Source: an uncultured bacterium
Lineage (GTDB): Bacteria; Acidobacteriota; Thermoanaerobaculia; Multivoradales; JAHEKO01
Direction: 5' to 3'
Length of the DNA: 5,415 nt
Assembly (NCBI GenBank): GCA_938016625.1
Contig: CALILB010000002.1
Coordinates: 1-5,415 of the forward strand
Positions 1 to 4,877 of the stretch are shown here, piece by piece. The notes beneath the pieces were generated by a model. That model saw only the letters and a program-made list of their open reading frames with translations. It did no database searches and was not told where the DNA came from. The translations under genes and the position numbers were made by a program. Numbering within the stretch: position 1 is the first letter of the stretch; each line of letters opens with the position of its first letter.

Positions 1-315
1 TTTGGTGTGCACGAGGCTCACGGCCGGGGGGTCATCTCCCAGTTCAACTATCTACTGGAGAAGGGTGCGCTCGAGGTCGATGAGGAAGGTCGCTTCCGTG
101 CGGTCTCGGAGAACTTCGCCCAGGGCATCACCGATCTGCTCACTGACATGCTCATGCTGCAGGCGACTGGTGACTACGAGGGGACGGCGCGGTTTCTGGA
201 CACCTATGGCCGGCCATCGCCGAGCCTCCTGGGCGCCATCGACCGGCTGGAAGATGTGCCGGTGGATGTGCGGCCAATCTACACCACGGCCGAGGAGCTG
301 CTGGCGGCAAGCTAG
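1..315 (+). CDS. M49 (dipeptidyl-peptidase III-like) metallopeptidase, C-terminal part
   Basis: Only the last 104 residues are in the window; the frame is open from base 1 and ends at TAG 313-315. The visible part begins FGVHEAHGRGVISQFNYLLE and later has LQATGDYEG and DVPVDVRPIY. I recognise this as the C-terminal region of bacterial M49 family proteins, zinc peptidases that release dipeptides from peptide N-termini. The zinc-binding motifs of that family (HExxGH-type and EExxAD-type) would lie upstream, outside the window, so catalytic competence cannot be judged. No export signal can be assessed. The gene is convergent with the spondin-domain gene and is followed 13 bases after its stop by a strong hairpin terminator. 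A GTG at 7-9 could be mistaken for a start, but the homologous sequence continues in frame through the window edge, so this is a truncated gene and not a 102-residue protein. The assignment rests on remembered family sequence and is fairly but not fully secure. Confidence 0.72.
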   Translation, partial: FGVHEAHGRGVISQFNYLLEKGALEVDEEGRFRAVSENFAQGITDLLTDMLMLQATGDYEGTARFLDTYGRPSPSLLGAIDRLEDVPVDVRPIYTTAEELLAAS

Positions 316-321
316 TCGCAC

Positions 322-358
322 AAAAGGAGCGAGGCCACCACCCGGTGGCCTCGCTTTT
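322..358. terminator. Bidirectional intrinsic terminator between convergent genes
   Basis: A perfect 11-bp inverted repeat, GCGAGGCCACC at 329-339 and GGTGGCCTCGC at 344-354, encloses a 4-base loop. On the plus strand it is followed at once by TTTT (355-358). On the minus strand it is followed by TCCTTTT (328 down to 322), a weaker U-tract. It sits between the stop of the peptidase gene (315) and the stop of the spondin-domain gene (381), so it can end both converging transcripts. The plus-strand direction is the stronger terminator. Confidence 0.88.
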
Positions 359-380
359 CCATTTCTGCTCGAGCAGCGAC

Positions 381-1058
381 CTAGTCGAGAAACGAGCCCC
401 GTTGGACCTCGATGCGGACGACCGGGTTCCGCCAATCGTGCTCGGCCGGAACGAGGTCCCCGATGCCGTGGATTCCGGAGTGGACATGGACGAACCCTTC
501 GGCCCCATCGGTGTCCCGCACACCGCCATTCATGCAGGGCGGCCCGGGGATGTAGGTGCAGCTCTCGCTGTTGACCTCACTGCCGGCATCGTAGGCCGGG
601 ACCGAGAAGACTTTCGAGCGCGGTCGACCGCTGAGCTCGGCGCTGTCGAGACCAAAAAAGGCATCGTTGGTCGTCACCAGCATGCCGAGGGCCGTCAACC
701 GTGTCCACGGGCCGGTGCCACTGAGATAGAAGGTCACCGAGTCTCCGGGCAGCAGCGGGCCTCCGGCGATGTCGAAGTCGGCCACCTGCGGGTCGGCGGC
801 CAGGGCCACGAGCAATCCGGCGCTGTCGGCATCCTCCGCCAGTGCTGCCACCTCGCTGCTGGCCTCCTCGCCGGCGCGGAAGACATAGGTACCAGCCGAG
901 TGGGTAACGACCACCGGCGGACTGATGATCTGTCCCGAGGTCAGGTTGGTGATGGTGACGCGGACATTCTGTGGCCCCTGGGCTCCGGCACTGACCGGCA
1001 CCAACGCCAGAAACAACGATGCGGCAACAACAGTGAGAGGGATCCAGCTTCGATTCAT
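381..1058 (-). CDS. Secreted spondin-domain (Spondin_N-type) protein
   Basis: This 225-residue protein has a clear signal peptide: Arg3, a hydrophobic stretch over residues 5-24, and an AGA/Q cleavage site after residue 26. The rest matches bacterial spondin-domain proteins: VTITNLTSGQIISPPVVVTH at 34-53, a GPLLPGDSVTF stretch near 100-110, GMLVTTNDAFFGLD at 125-138, VPAYDAGSEVNSE at 153-165 and a C-terminal HVHSGIHGIGDL (191-202) followed by DWRNPVVRI. Cys167 and Cys175 could form a disulfide. The function of bacterial members is not known; the eukaryotic F-spondin domain occurs in extracellular matrix proteins, so a role outside the cytoplasm is likely but no reaction can be named. The ATG at 1058 is preceded by AAGGAG (1064-1069) five bases away, which fixes the start and excludes an in-frame upstream ATG at 1133. 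The gene lies 116 bases downstream of the histidine kinase gene on the same strand, with a candidate response-regulator operator between them. Confidence 0.85.
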   Translation of the reverse strand: MNRSWIPLTVVAASLFLALVPVSAGAQGPQNVRVTITNLTSGQIISPPVVVTHSAGTYVFRAGEEASSEVAALAEDADSAGLLVALAADPQVADFDIAGGPLLPGDSVTFYLSGTGPWTRLTALGMLVTTNDAFFGLDSAELSGRPRSKVFSVPAYDAGSEVNSESCTYIPGPPCMNGGVRDTDGAEGFVHVHSGIHGIGDLVPAEHDWRNPVVRIEVQRGSFLD

Positions 1059-1129
1059 GGCATCTCCTTTTTGTGTTCCCGGCCCCGATCCGTTCGGGGT
1101 CCGGTGAGGAGTAGCCTCTTCGGGCCGGA

Positions 1130-1169
1130 TCACATCATCGTCACGAAGATCTCACGAATCCTTCAAATC
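1130..1169 (-). promoter_or_regulatory. Candidate OmpR/PhoB-type operator: 11-bp-phased TCAC repeats
   Basis: On the plus strand TCACGAA occurs at 1141-1147 and again, identically, at 1152-1158, separated by GATC. The 11-bp phase continues on both sides with weaker copies: TCACATC at 1130-1136 (first four bases match) and TCAAATC at 1163-1169 (first three match). Heptamer, 4-base spacer, heptamer is the known site geometry for OmpR/PhoB-family regulators; the mycobacterial PhoP box has this form. A related pair lies upstream of the response-regulator gene in this window. The array is 72-111 bases upstream of the spondin-domain start. I could not identify a convincing -10 hexamer downstream of it, so whether it activates or represses is open. 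Confidence 0.55.
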
Positions 1170-1174
1170 GAGCC

Positions 1175-2647
1175 CTAGCCCGCGGCAGCCGCCTCGACCG
1201 CGGCCAGCGAGAAGCTGAACCGGGATCCCTCCCCTTCTCTGCTCTCGACCGCGATCCTGCCGCCGTGGAGCTCGACAATCCGGTGGGCTATGGCCAGACC
1301 GAGACCGGAGCCCCGATCATCAGTCTTGGCAGAGCGACCTCTGTAGAAACGATCGAAGATCCTCGGCAACTCGGTCGAAGAAATTCCGTGACCCGTATCC
1401 CGTACCGAGATCTCGATCAGACCGCTTTCCATCGCGACTCCCACCTCCACCCGTCCACCCGACGGCGTGAAGCGAATCGCGTTTTCGATCAGATTGACCA
1501 GAGCGCGCTCGATCAGACGGATATCGGCGAGAACCGGGGGCAGAGATTCCGGTGTGTGACCTAGAAGCTCCACACCCTGTTGTTCCGCCTGCAGCTGGAA
1601 ACGCTGAACGTTGTCCTGCACCAGCTCGGATATCGAGAACGGCTCCGGACTGAGCTCGACGTCGGCGGCGTCCAATCGGGTCAGCTCGAAGAGCTCGTCC
1701 ACCAGCCCGGCGAGACGCTCCGAATGGCGGTGCGCAATCTCGACATACTCCCGTCGCTCCTCGGGGGAGAGGCTCTCCTCCTTGAGTTGTAGCGTTTCGA
1801 GGTAGCCACTGAGTGCCGCTATCGGGGTGCGCAGATCGTGAGAGACGCTCGACACGAGCTCTCGCCGCTCGCGATGGAGATTCTCGGTCTCTTCGAGATA
1901 GGCCTCGACCCTGTCCACCAGACCGTCGAAAGTACTTTCCAACCGGCCGATCTCGTCTCCGGTCTCGGCCACCGGACCCCTGGTGCCGAGCTGCAGGCTC
2001 TCGAAACGTGTCACCTTGCGATGAAGCGCCCAGAGCCGACGTGTAAGACGGCCAAAAATGAACAGCCCGGCAACGACCGCCACCACCACGGCGGCGATCC
2101 CGGTCCAGAGACTCAAACGGAGGATGTAGCTCGCCGCCAGGCGCTCCGCCGCGGAGTCGTAGAGGTCGCCACCGAGGACGATATAGAGGTAGCCCTCAAC
2201 GGATTCGCCATCCGGTTTGATCGGCGCCGCAGAGAATACCTTGCCACGGTCCGGGTTGCGGGGATTGTCACCGAGGATGGGGAGCTCGCCAGCCACCTCC
2301 AAGAACTTCTGGATCGGTTCGAGCGAGACCGACTCCAGCTGCACCTTTCCCGCCGGCGCCGAGAAGGCCAGAATGCGGCCTTCGGGGTCCAGAAGATAGA
2401 GCTCGATGCTCGGATTGATCACCATCAGCGAGTGGAAAAGGTGCTCCAGGGCGGCGCTGTCTACGCTGCCGGCGCGAATCAAGCTGGTCTCGTCGGCAAT
2501 CTTCTCCGCCAGATCCAGATTCAGCTTCTGGTTGACCTCCCGAATGTAGGCCTCGGTCGTTATCCAGGTCGAGCCCACGTGCAGGATCCCCAGCAACAAG
2601 ACCAGACCCACCAGGGCAAGAGTCAATCGCACCCGCAACGTAGCCAT
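1175..2647 (-). CDS. Membrane sensor histidine kinase (HAMP, HisKA, HATPase)
   Basis: This 490-residue kinase has the standard two-transmembrane layout. TM1 is at about 6-28, an extracytoplasmic sensor region at about 30-175, and TM2 at about 176-198, followed by a HAMP-like linker to about 250. The phosphoacceptor motif SVSHDLRTP places the autophosphorylated histidine at residue 270. The ATP-binding domain shows the N-box LVNLIENAIRF (Asn389), G1 box RDTGHGIS (Asp417), F-box IFDRFYRG (430-437) and G2 box GSGLGLA (446-452). All catalytic motifs are intact. The sensor region contains IELYLLDPEGRILAFSAP and EGYLYIVLGG, reminiscent of PDC/Cache-like folds, but the ligand cannot be inferred. ATG 2647 is chosen over longer in-frame starts because it overlaps the regulator's TGA by one base (TGATG) and has GGAGG at 2654-2658 six bases upstream; the upstream extension is only the regulator gene read in another frame. 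It is co-transcribed with, and almost certainly phosphorylates, the adjacent response regulator. Confidence 0.96.
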   Translation of the reverse strand: MATLRVRLTLALVGLVLLLGILHVGSTWITTEAYIREVNQKLNLDLAEKIADETSLIRAGSVDSAALEHLFHSLMVINPSIELYLLDPEGRILAFSAPAGKVQLESVSLEPIQKFLEVAGELPILGDNPRNPDRGKVFSAAPIKPDGESVEGYLYIVLGGDLYDSAAERLAASYILRLSLWTGIAAVVVAVVAGLFIFGRLTRRLWALHRKVTRFESLQLGTRGPVAETGDEIGRLESTFDGLVDRVEAYLEETENLHRERRELVSSVSHDLRTPIAALSGYLETLQLKEESLSPEERREYVEIAHRHSERLAGLVDELFELTRLDAADVELSPEPFSISELVQDNVQRFQLQAEQQGVELLGHTPESLPPVLADIRLIERALVNLIENAIRFTPSGGRVEVGVAMESGLIEISVRDTGHGISSTELPRIFDRFYRGRSAKTDDRGSGLGLAIAHRIVELHGGRIAVESREGEGSRFSFSLAAVEAAAAG

Positions 2648-3363
2648 CAGGAGCCTCCCTCGTCGGCGCCCGCGGCTTCGGCAAACTTGTACCCGACACC
2701 CCAGACCGTGAGCACGAGCTCGGGGCTGCCCGGGTCGTCCTCGATCTTGGCCCGCAGACGGTTGATGTGAGAGTTCACAGTGTGCTCGTAGCCGCCGTGA
2801 CCGTAGCCCCACACATGATCGAGGAGCTCGGCGCGTGAGTAGACGCGGCCCGGGTGTGCCGCAAAGAATGCGAGCAGGTCGAACTCCTTGGCGGTGAGCT
2901 CGATCTCTTGCTCACCCTTGGTAACGCGGCGCCGGTCGAGGTCCACCGTCAACTCCCCGATCTCGACGCGGCTTTCGGGCACCCGTTCGGCAAGCGCCTC
3001 CTCGCGGCGCAGGATCGCTTTTACCCTCGCCACCAGCTCGCGCACGCTAAAGGGTTTGGTCAGATAGTCGTCAGCGCCGATCTCGAGACCCAACACCCGG
3101 TCGAGCTCGCTCGATCGGGCGGTGAGCATCAGGATCGGCAGATAGTCGCTCGCCGCCCGGATACGCCGGCAGACCTCGAGACCGTCGACCCCCGGCAACA
3201 TTAGATCGAGGACCACCAGGTCGAACTGGCCGCTGGAGGCGGCAGCCAGACCGCTGGGGCCGTCGTGACAGACCGTCACCTCCCAGCCCTGATCCCGCAG
3301 GTGAATCTCCACCAACCGGGCAATCTCCCGTTCGTCCTCTACCACCAGGATTCTCTTGCTCAC
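2647..3363 (-). CDS. OmpR/PhoB-family response regulator
   Basis: This 238-residue transcription factor has an N-terminal receiver domain (about 4-118) and a C-terminal winged-helix DNA-binding domain (about 132-230). The receiver carries the acidic pair Glu9/Asp10, phosphoacceptor Asp53 in LVVLDLMLPG, Thr81, Tyr100 and Lys103 in LTKPF, so the full phosphorylation site is present. The effector domain has ELTAKEFDLLAFF, SRAELLDHVWG, a recognition helix around HTVNSHINRLRAKIE (194-208) and the wing ending TVWGVGYKF. This is first in the operon and overlaps the kinase gene by one base. The start is GTG at 3363: an in-frame TGA lies eight codons upstream, so no longer form is possible. No Shine-Dalgarno sequence precedes the GTG; instead a -10-like TAGAAT ends seven bases upstream, suggesting a leaderless transcript. 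PhoP, PhoB, RegX3 and similar paralogues share this architecture, so no specific gene name is justified. Confidence 0.96.
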   Translation of the reverse strand: MSKRILVVEDEREIARLVEIHLRDQGWEVTVCHDGPSGLAAASSGQFDLVVLDLMLPGVDGLEVCRRIRAASDYLPILMLTARSSELDRVLGLEIGADDYLTKPFSVRELVARVKAILRREEALAERVPESRVEIGELTVDLDRRRVTKGEQEIELTAKEFDLLAFFAAHPGRVYSRAELLDHVWGYGHGGYEHTVNSHINRLRAKIEDDPGSPELVLTVWGVGYKFAEAAGADEGGS

Positions 3364-3370
3364 GGGTGAG

Positions 3371-3376
3371 ATTCTA
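3371..3376 (-). promoter_or_regulatory. -10 element of the two-component operon, placed for a leaderless mRNA
   Basis: Reading the minus strand, TAGAAT matches the bacterial -10 consensus at five of six positions. It is followed by seven bases (CTCACCC) and then the GTG start codon of the response regulator, which puts the expected transcription start on or next to the first base of the start codon. No -35 hexamer at 16-18 bases is evident; the repeat pair 3388-3405 lies there instead, as is common at promoters that need an activator. Confidence 0.5.
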
Positions 3377-3387
3377 TCGGCGATTCT

Positions 3388-3405
3388 TCACAAAACCATC
3401 ACGGC
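3388..3405 (-). promoter_or_regulatory. Candidate autoregulatory operator (TCAC repeats, 11-bp phase)
   Basis: On the plus strand TCACAAA (3388-3394) and TCACGGC (3399-3405) are separated by ACCA, giving the same 7-4-7 geometry and TCAC core as the array at 1130-1169. The proximal half-site ends 11 bases upstream of the -10 element TAGAAT, close to the spacing known for PhoB and PhoP sites at activated promoters. Autoregulation of the two-component operon by its own regulator is therefore the likely role. The similarity and phase are seen directly; binding is inferred. Confidence 0.5.
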
Positions 3406-3424
3406 GCGATGGCGGCTGACTCCA

Positions 3425-3453
3425 CCTGGGAGAGGCTGGCTGCCTCACCCAGG
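3425..3453 (-). terminator. Stable hairpin after the toxin gene, terminator-like but without a U-tract
   Basis: CCTGGG-A-GAGGC (3425-3436) pairs with GCCTC-A-CCCAGG (3442-3453) around a 5-base loop, giving 11 base pairs with one internal mismatch. It begins 10 bases beyond the stop codon of the toxin gene when read on the minus strand. Neither strand has a run of T after it, so it is not a canonical intrinsic terminator. It may be a 3'-end stabiliser or a Rho-dependent or U-tract-poor terminator that insulates the two-component operon from the toxin-antitoxin transcript. Confidence 0.4.
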
Positions 3454-3462
3454 GATTCGAAT

Positions 3463-3867
3463 TCAGGTGGGCGCCAGGGTTCGGAGCCCGACCTTGATCG
3501 CGGCCGCCGCCAGGTCGGTGTCGTAGACCACCATGGCCTCGACATCCGGCGCCAGCGACAAGGCGGAAGCCAGGTGAATTGCATCGAGCGTGCGCAGGCT
3601 TTCGGGCTCGATGCCCGCAGCCCTTTCCAGAATCTCCGAGTCGAGCCTGAGCAAATGAAGCGCGGCCACGACCGCGGCTGCCCGGTTGTGGACCTGCGCA
3701 TCTGGAGAGGCTCGCCGGGCGGCGCGAACGACTTCGACCGCCGCAATCTCGCTCGAGATCGGCTCTGCCCCGTCGCCGAGAAACGACAGCAGTGCGGTGC
3801 TCTCCGCCTCGGGCAGGACCAGCTTGACCAGCGCCGAGGAGTCCATGTAGATCGGTGTCCCGGCCAA
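3463..3867 (-). CDS. vapC: VapC-type PIN-domain ribonuclease toxin
   Basis: This 134-residue protein is a single PIN domain, the usual length for VapC toxins, which are Mg2+-dependent RNases cutting tRNA or rRNA when the antitoxin is lost. The conserved acids are visible: Asp9 in IYMDSSALVKL, Glu45 in AAVEVVRA, Asp95 in RTLDAIHLASAL and Asp116 (with Asp118) in VVYDTDL. All are intact, so the enzyme should be active. The start is a TTG at 3867. An ATG at residue 8 (3846) would delete the first beta strand and leave the catalytic Asp as residue 2, so it is unlikely. The TTG has GGAGGG five bases upstream, inside the end of the antitoxin gene, and begins one base after the antitoxin stop codon, implying coupled translation. 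Expression should be from the antitoxin promoter. The RNA target cannot be predicted from sequence. Confidence 0.92.
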   Translation of the reverse strand: MAGTPIYMDSSALVKLVLPEAESTALLSFLGDGAEPISSEIAAVEVVRAARRASPDAQVHNRAAAVVAALHLLRLDSEILERAAGIEPESLRTLDAIHLASALSLAPDVEAMVVYDTDLAAAAIKVGLRTLAPT

Positions 3868-3868
3868 G

Positions 3869-4150
3869 TCAGCCCTCCTCCCTCTGCTCGCGCAAGGCCT
3901 CGCTGATCGGCATCATCACCGGCCGATCCGGTGGCAGGCCAAGACTCGCAATATCCAGGCGGGCCGGAGTCGCACGACCAGACGCGACAAGCCGGTCGAC
4001 AAGCTCGGACTCCTCCGGCAGCGGCCCGAGCACCGCCACCTGCCGACCCCGATCGGTCACCCGAAAGGTCTCCCCGGTCTCCACGCGGCGGAGATATTTG
4101 CTCAGATTCTGTCGCAGCTCACGGATACCCACGGTACTCACCTTTGCCAT
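3869..4150 (-). CDS. Phd/YefM-family antitoxin paired with the VapC-type toxin
   Basis: The 93-residue product begins MAKVSTVGIRELRQNLSKYL and continues RRVETGETFRVTDRGRQVAVL, the typical Phd/YefM fold (about residues 4-45) that dimerises and binds DNA. The C-terminal part (about 46-93), rich in charged residues and ending in ISEALREQREEG, would wrap the toxin's active site. In this family the antitoxin, alone and with toxin, represses its own promoter. ATG 4150 is preferred over an in-frame ATG at 4159: a -10 element (4158-4163) overlaps the upstream ATG, and seven bases separate it from ATG 4150, so the transcript would start at ATG 4150 and be leaderless. No Shine-Dalgarno sequence is present. 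The gene is first in a two-gene operon, with one base between its stop and the toxin's TTG. It would often be named vapB after its partner, although the fold is Phd-like. Confidence 0.92.
   Translation of the reverse strand: MAKVSTVGIRELRQNLSKYLRRVETGETFRVTDRGRQVAVLGPLPEESELVDRLVASGRATPARLDIASLGLPPDRPVMMPISEALREQREEG
3873..3878 (-). promoter_or_regulatory. Ribosome binding site that decides the TTG start of the toxin
   Basis: GGAGGG on the minus strand lies in the last codons of the antitoxin gene, five bases before TTG 3867. Its spacing is right for TTG and wrong (26 bases) for the downstream ATG at 3846, supporting the non-ATG start. Confidence 0.6.
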
Positions 4151-4169
4151 GTAGCACATTGTAGCACAT
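4150..4169 (-). promoter_or_regulatory. Toxin-antitoxin promoter/operator: tandem 10-bp repeat with extended -10
   Basis: TGTAGCACAT occurs twice in perfect tandem on the plus strand, at 4150-4159 and 4160-4169. Read on the minus strand this contains TGCTACAAT, an extended -10 element (TGn plus TACAAT at 4163 down to 4158, five of six consensus matches). Seven bases later comes ATG 4150. No good -35 is visible at normal spacing, which fits an extended -10 promoter. A repeat with a period of about one helical turn overlapping the -10 is a natural operator for the antitoxin or the toxin-antitoxin complex. The repeat and the hexamer are seen directly; repressor binding is inferred from the family. 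Confidence 0.65.
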
Positions 4170-4285
4170 GGGTGCCGTCACCCCTCTTCTCCATGCACAT
4201 CAAGAGAGACGGATTCCTCGGCAAGATTCGCTCACCGGCTCCCAGGCTGAAAACCGACCGGGGAGTGATCAGAACAATGAATGGA

Positions 4286-4795
4286 TCAGGATTTCCCGAG
4301 ACCCAGGGCCTCGAGCCGGGACAGCATCCGCTCGACGTGGGTGGCACGCCAGTAGACCCGGTTACAGCCGAAACAGTGGTGAAAGCGGTTCTGAGTGCGG
4401 GCGACGTAGGGCGGCACCCGGTCGGCCGCCTCTTCGGGCGACAGCTCGGACAGGGGTTGGTTGCAGCGCACACAACGCCCAAAGAGCCTATCCGGTTCGA
4501 CCTTCTCGCCGCAGTCGCCGAGAACTTGGTGGATCTGCTCGTCCAGGCGTTCCGAGTCGACCAGCAGGTGATTTCGCGCCTGCTTGCGCTCCACCAACCG
4601 ACGGTCGCGGGTGAGGATGATCCGCTTTTCCCGCACCGCTCTCTCCACCAGATCTGCATCGTCCAGATTGGAGTCGTAGGTCACGTCGTAACCCAGGATT
4701 CTGAGCCAGCGAGCCAGTGAGCCCAGCATGACGTCCGCTACAAAGCGCGGCTCTTCCCGATCCCTCGCTCTGGTCGGCATGGATCCACTCGACAT
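4286..4795 (-). CDS. Mut7-C (DUF82) PIN-like nuclease-domain protein with zinc ribbon
   Basis: This 169-residue protein has the Mut7-C signature RFVADVMLGSLARWLRILGY (residues 17-36), followed by SNLDDADLVERA (42-53) and RIILTRDRRL (58-67). Asp21, Asp45, Asp46 and Asp64 are candidate metal-binding acids of the PIN-like fold. The C-terminal part has two cysteine pairs, CVRC (108-111) and CFGC (141-144), which should form a zinc ribbon. The domain is named from the C-terminus of animal Mut-7 exonucleases and is predicted to be an RNase; the substrate of bacterial members is unknown. The start is uncertain. ATG 4795 is given, but neither it nor ATG 4780 (residue 6, starting MPTRARD) has a good ribosome binding site, and a weak -10-like TAATGT at 4797-4792 would favour 4780. 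The conserved domain begins after both. The gene is preceded by the asnA terminator and is probably transcribed alone; it lies 135 bases upstream of the antitoxin gene. Confidence 0.88.
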   Translation of the reverse strand: MSSGSMPTRARDREEPRFVADVMLGSLARWLRILGYDVTYDSNLDDADLVERAVREKRIILTRDRRLVERKQARNHLLVDSERLDEQIHQVLGDCGEKVEPDRLFGRCVRCNQPLSELSPEEAADRVPPYVARTQNRFHHCFGCNRVYWRATHVERMLSRLEALGLGKS

Positions 4796-4812
4796 TACTC
4801 ATCAGCCCCGCC

Positions 4813-4851
4813 AAAAACAACTCACCCCTGCGACCGGCGGCACAGGGGTGA
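4813..4851 (-). terminator. Intrinsic terminator downstream of asnA
   Basis: On the minus strand TCACCCCTG (4851 down to 4843) pairs perfectly with CAGGGGTGA (4830 down to 4822), a 9-bp stem with a 12-base loop. It is followed, one base later, by TTGTTTTT (4820 down to 4813). It lies 27 bases past the asnA stop codon and separates asnA from the Mut7-C gene. Confidence 0.88.
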
Positions 4852-4877
4852 TCGATCGGGGTGGTTGTAGTGGCCGA

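Noticed and set aside
1055..1063. Two-codon mini-frame ATG CCA TGA overlapping the spondin-domain start codon
   Set aside because: Its ATG directly abuts the ribosome binding site with no spacing, so initiation there is unlikely and the real start is 1058.
1083..1099. Small inverted repeat CCCCGA / TCGGGG in the leader region of the spondin-domain gene
   Set aside because: The stem is only 6 bp and has no T-run on either strand, so it is not a terminator; nothing supports a riboswitch in the 116-base gap.
345..1178. Long plus-strand open frame of 277 codons opposite the spondin-domain gene
   Set aside because: It is the antisense of a gene with a signal peptide, conserved family motifs and a good ribosome binding site; its translation is rich in Gly, Arg and Asp with no recognisable domain.
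1838..2770. Plus-strand open frame of 310 codons opposite the kinase gene
   Set aside because: The opposite strand encodes a complete histidine kinase with all catalytic motifs; this frame has low-complexity Gln/Arg/His-rich composition and is a GC-rich shadow.
2648..2812. N-terminal 55-residue extension of the histidine kinase from an upstream start
   Set aside because: This stretch is the end of the response-regulator gene read in another frame, and the internal ATG 2647 has a proper ribosome binding site and the typical one-base overlap.
3453..3463. GATTCGAATTC, which resembles the T-arm of a tRNA on the minus strand
   Set aside because: The flanking bases do not form a 5-bp T-stem, and no acceptor or anticodon arm can be folded around it.
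4171..4182. Short palindrome GGTGCCGTCACC upstream of the antitoxin promoter
   Set aside because: A four-base-pair stem is too short to call an operator or hairpin without comparative support.
4172..4720. Plus-strand open frame of 182 codons opposite the Mut7-C gene
   Set aside because: It mirrors a gene with a clear Mut7-C signature and cysteine pairs, and shows no domain of its own.
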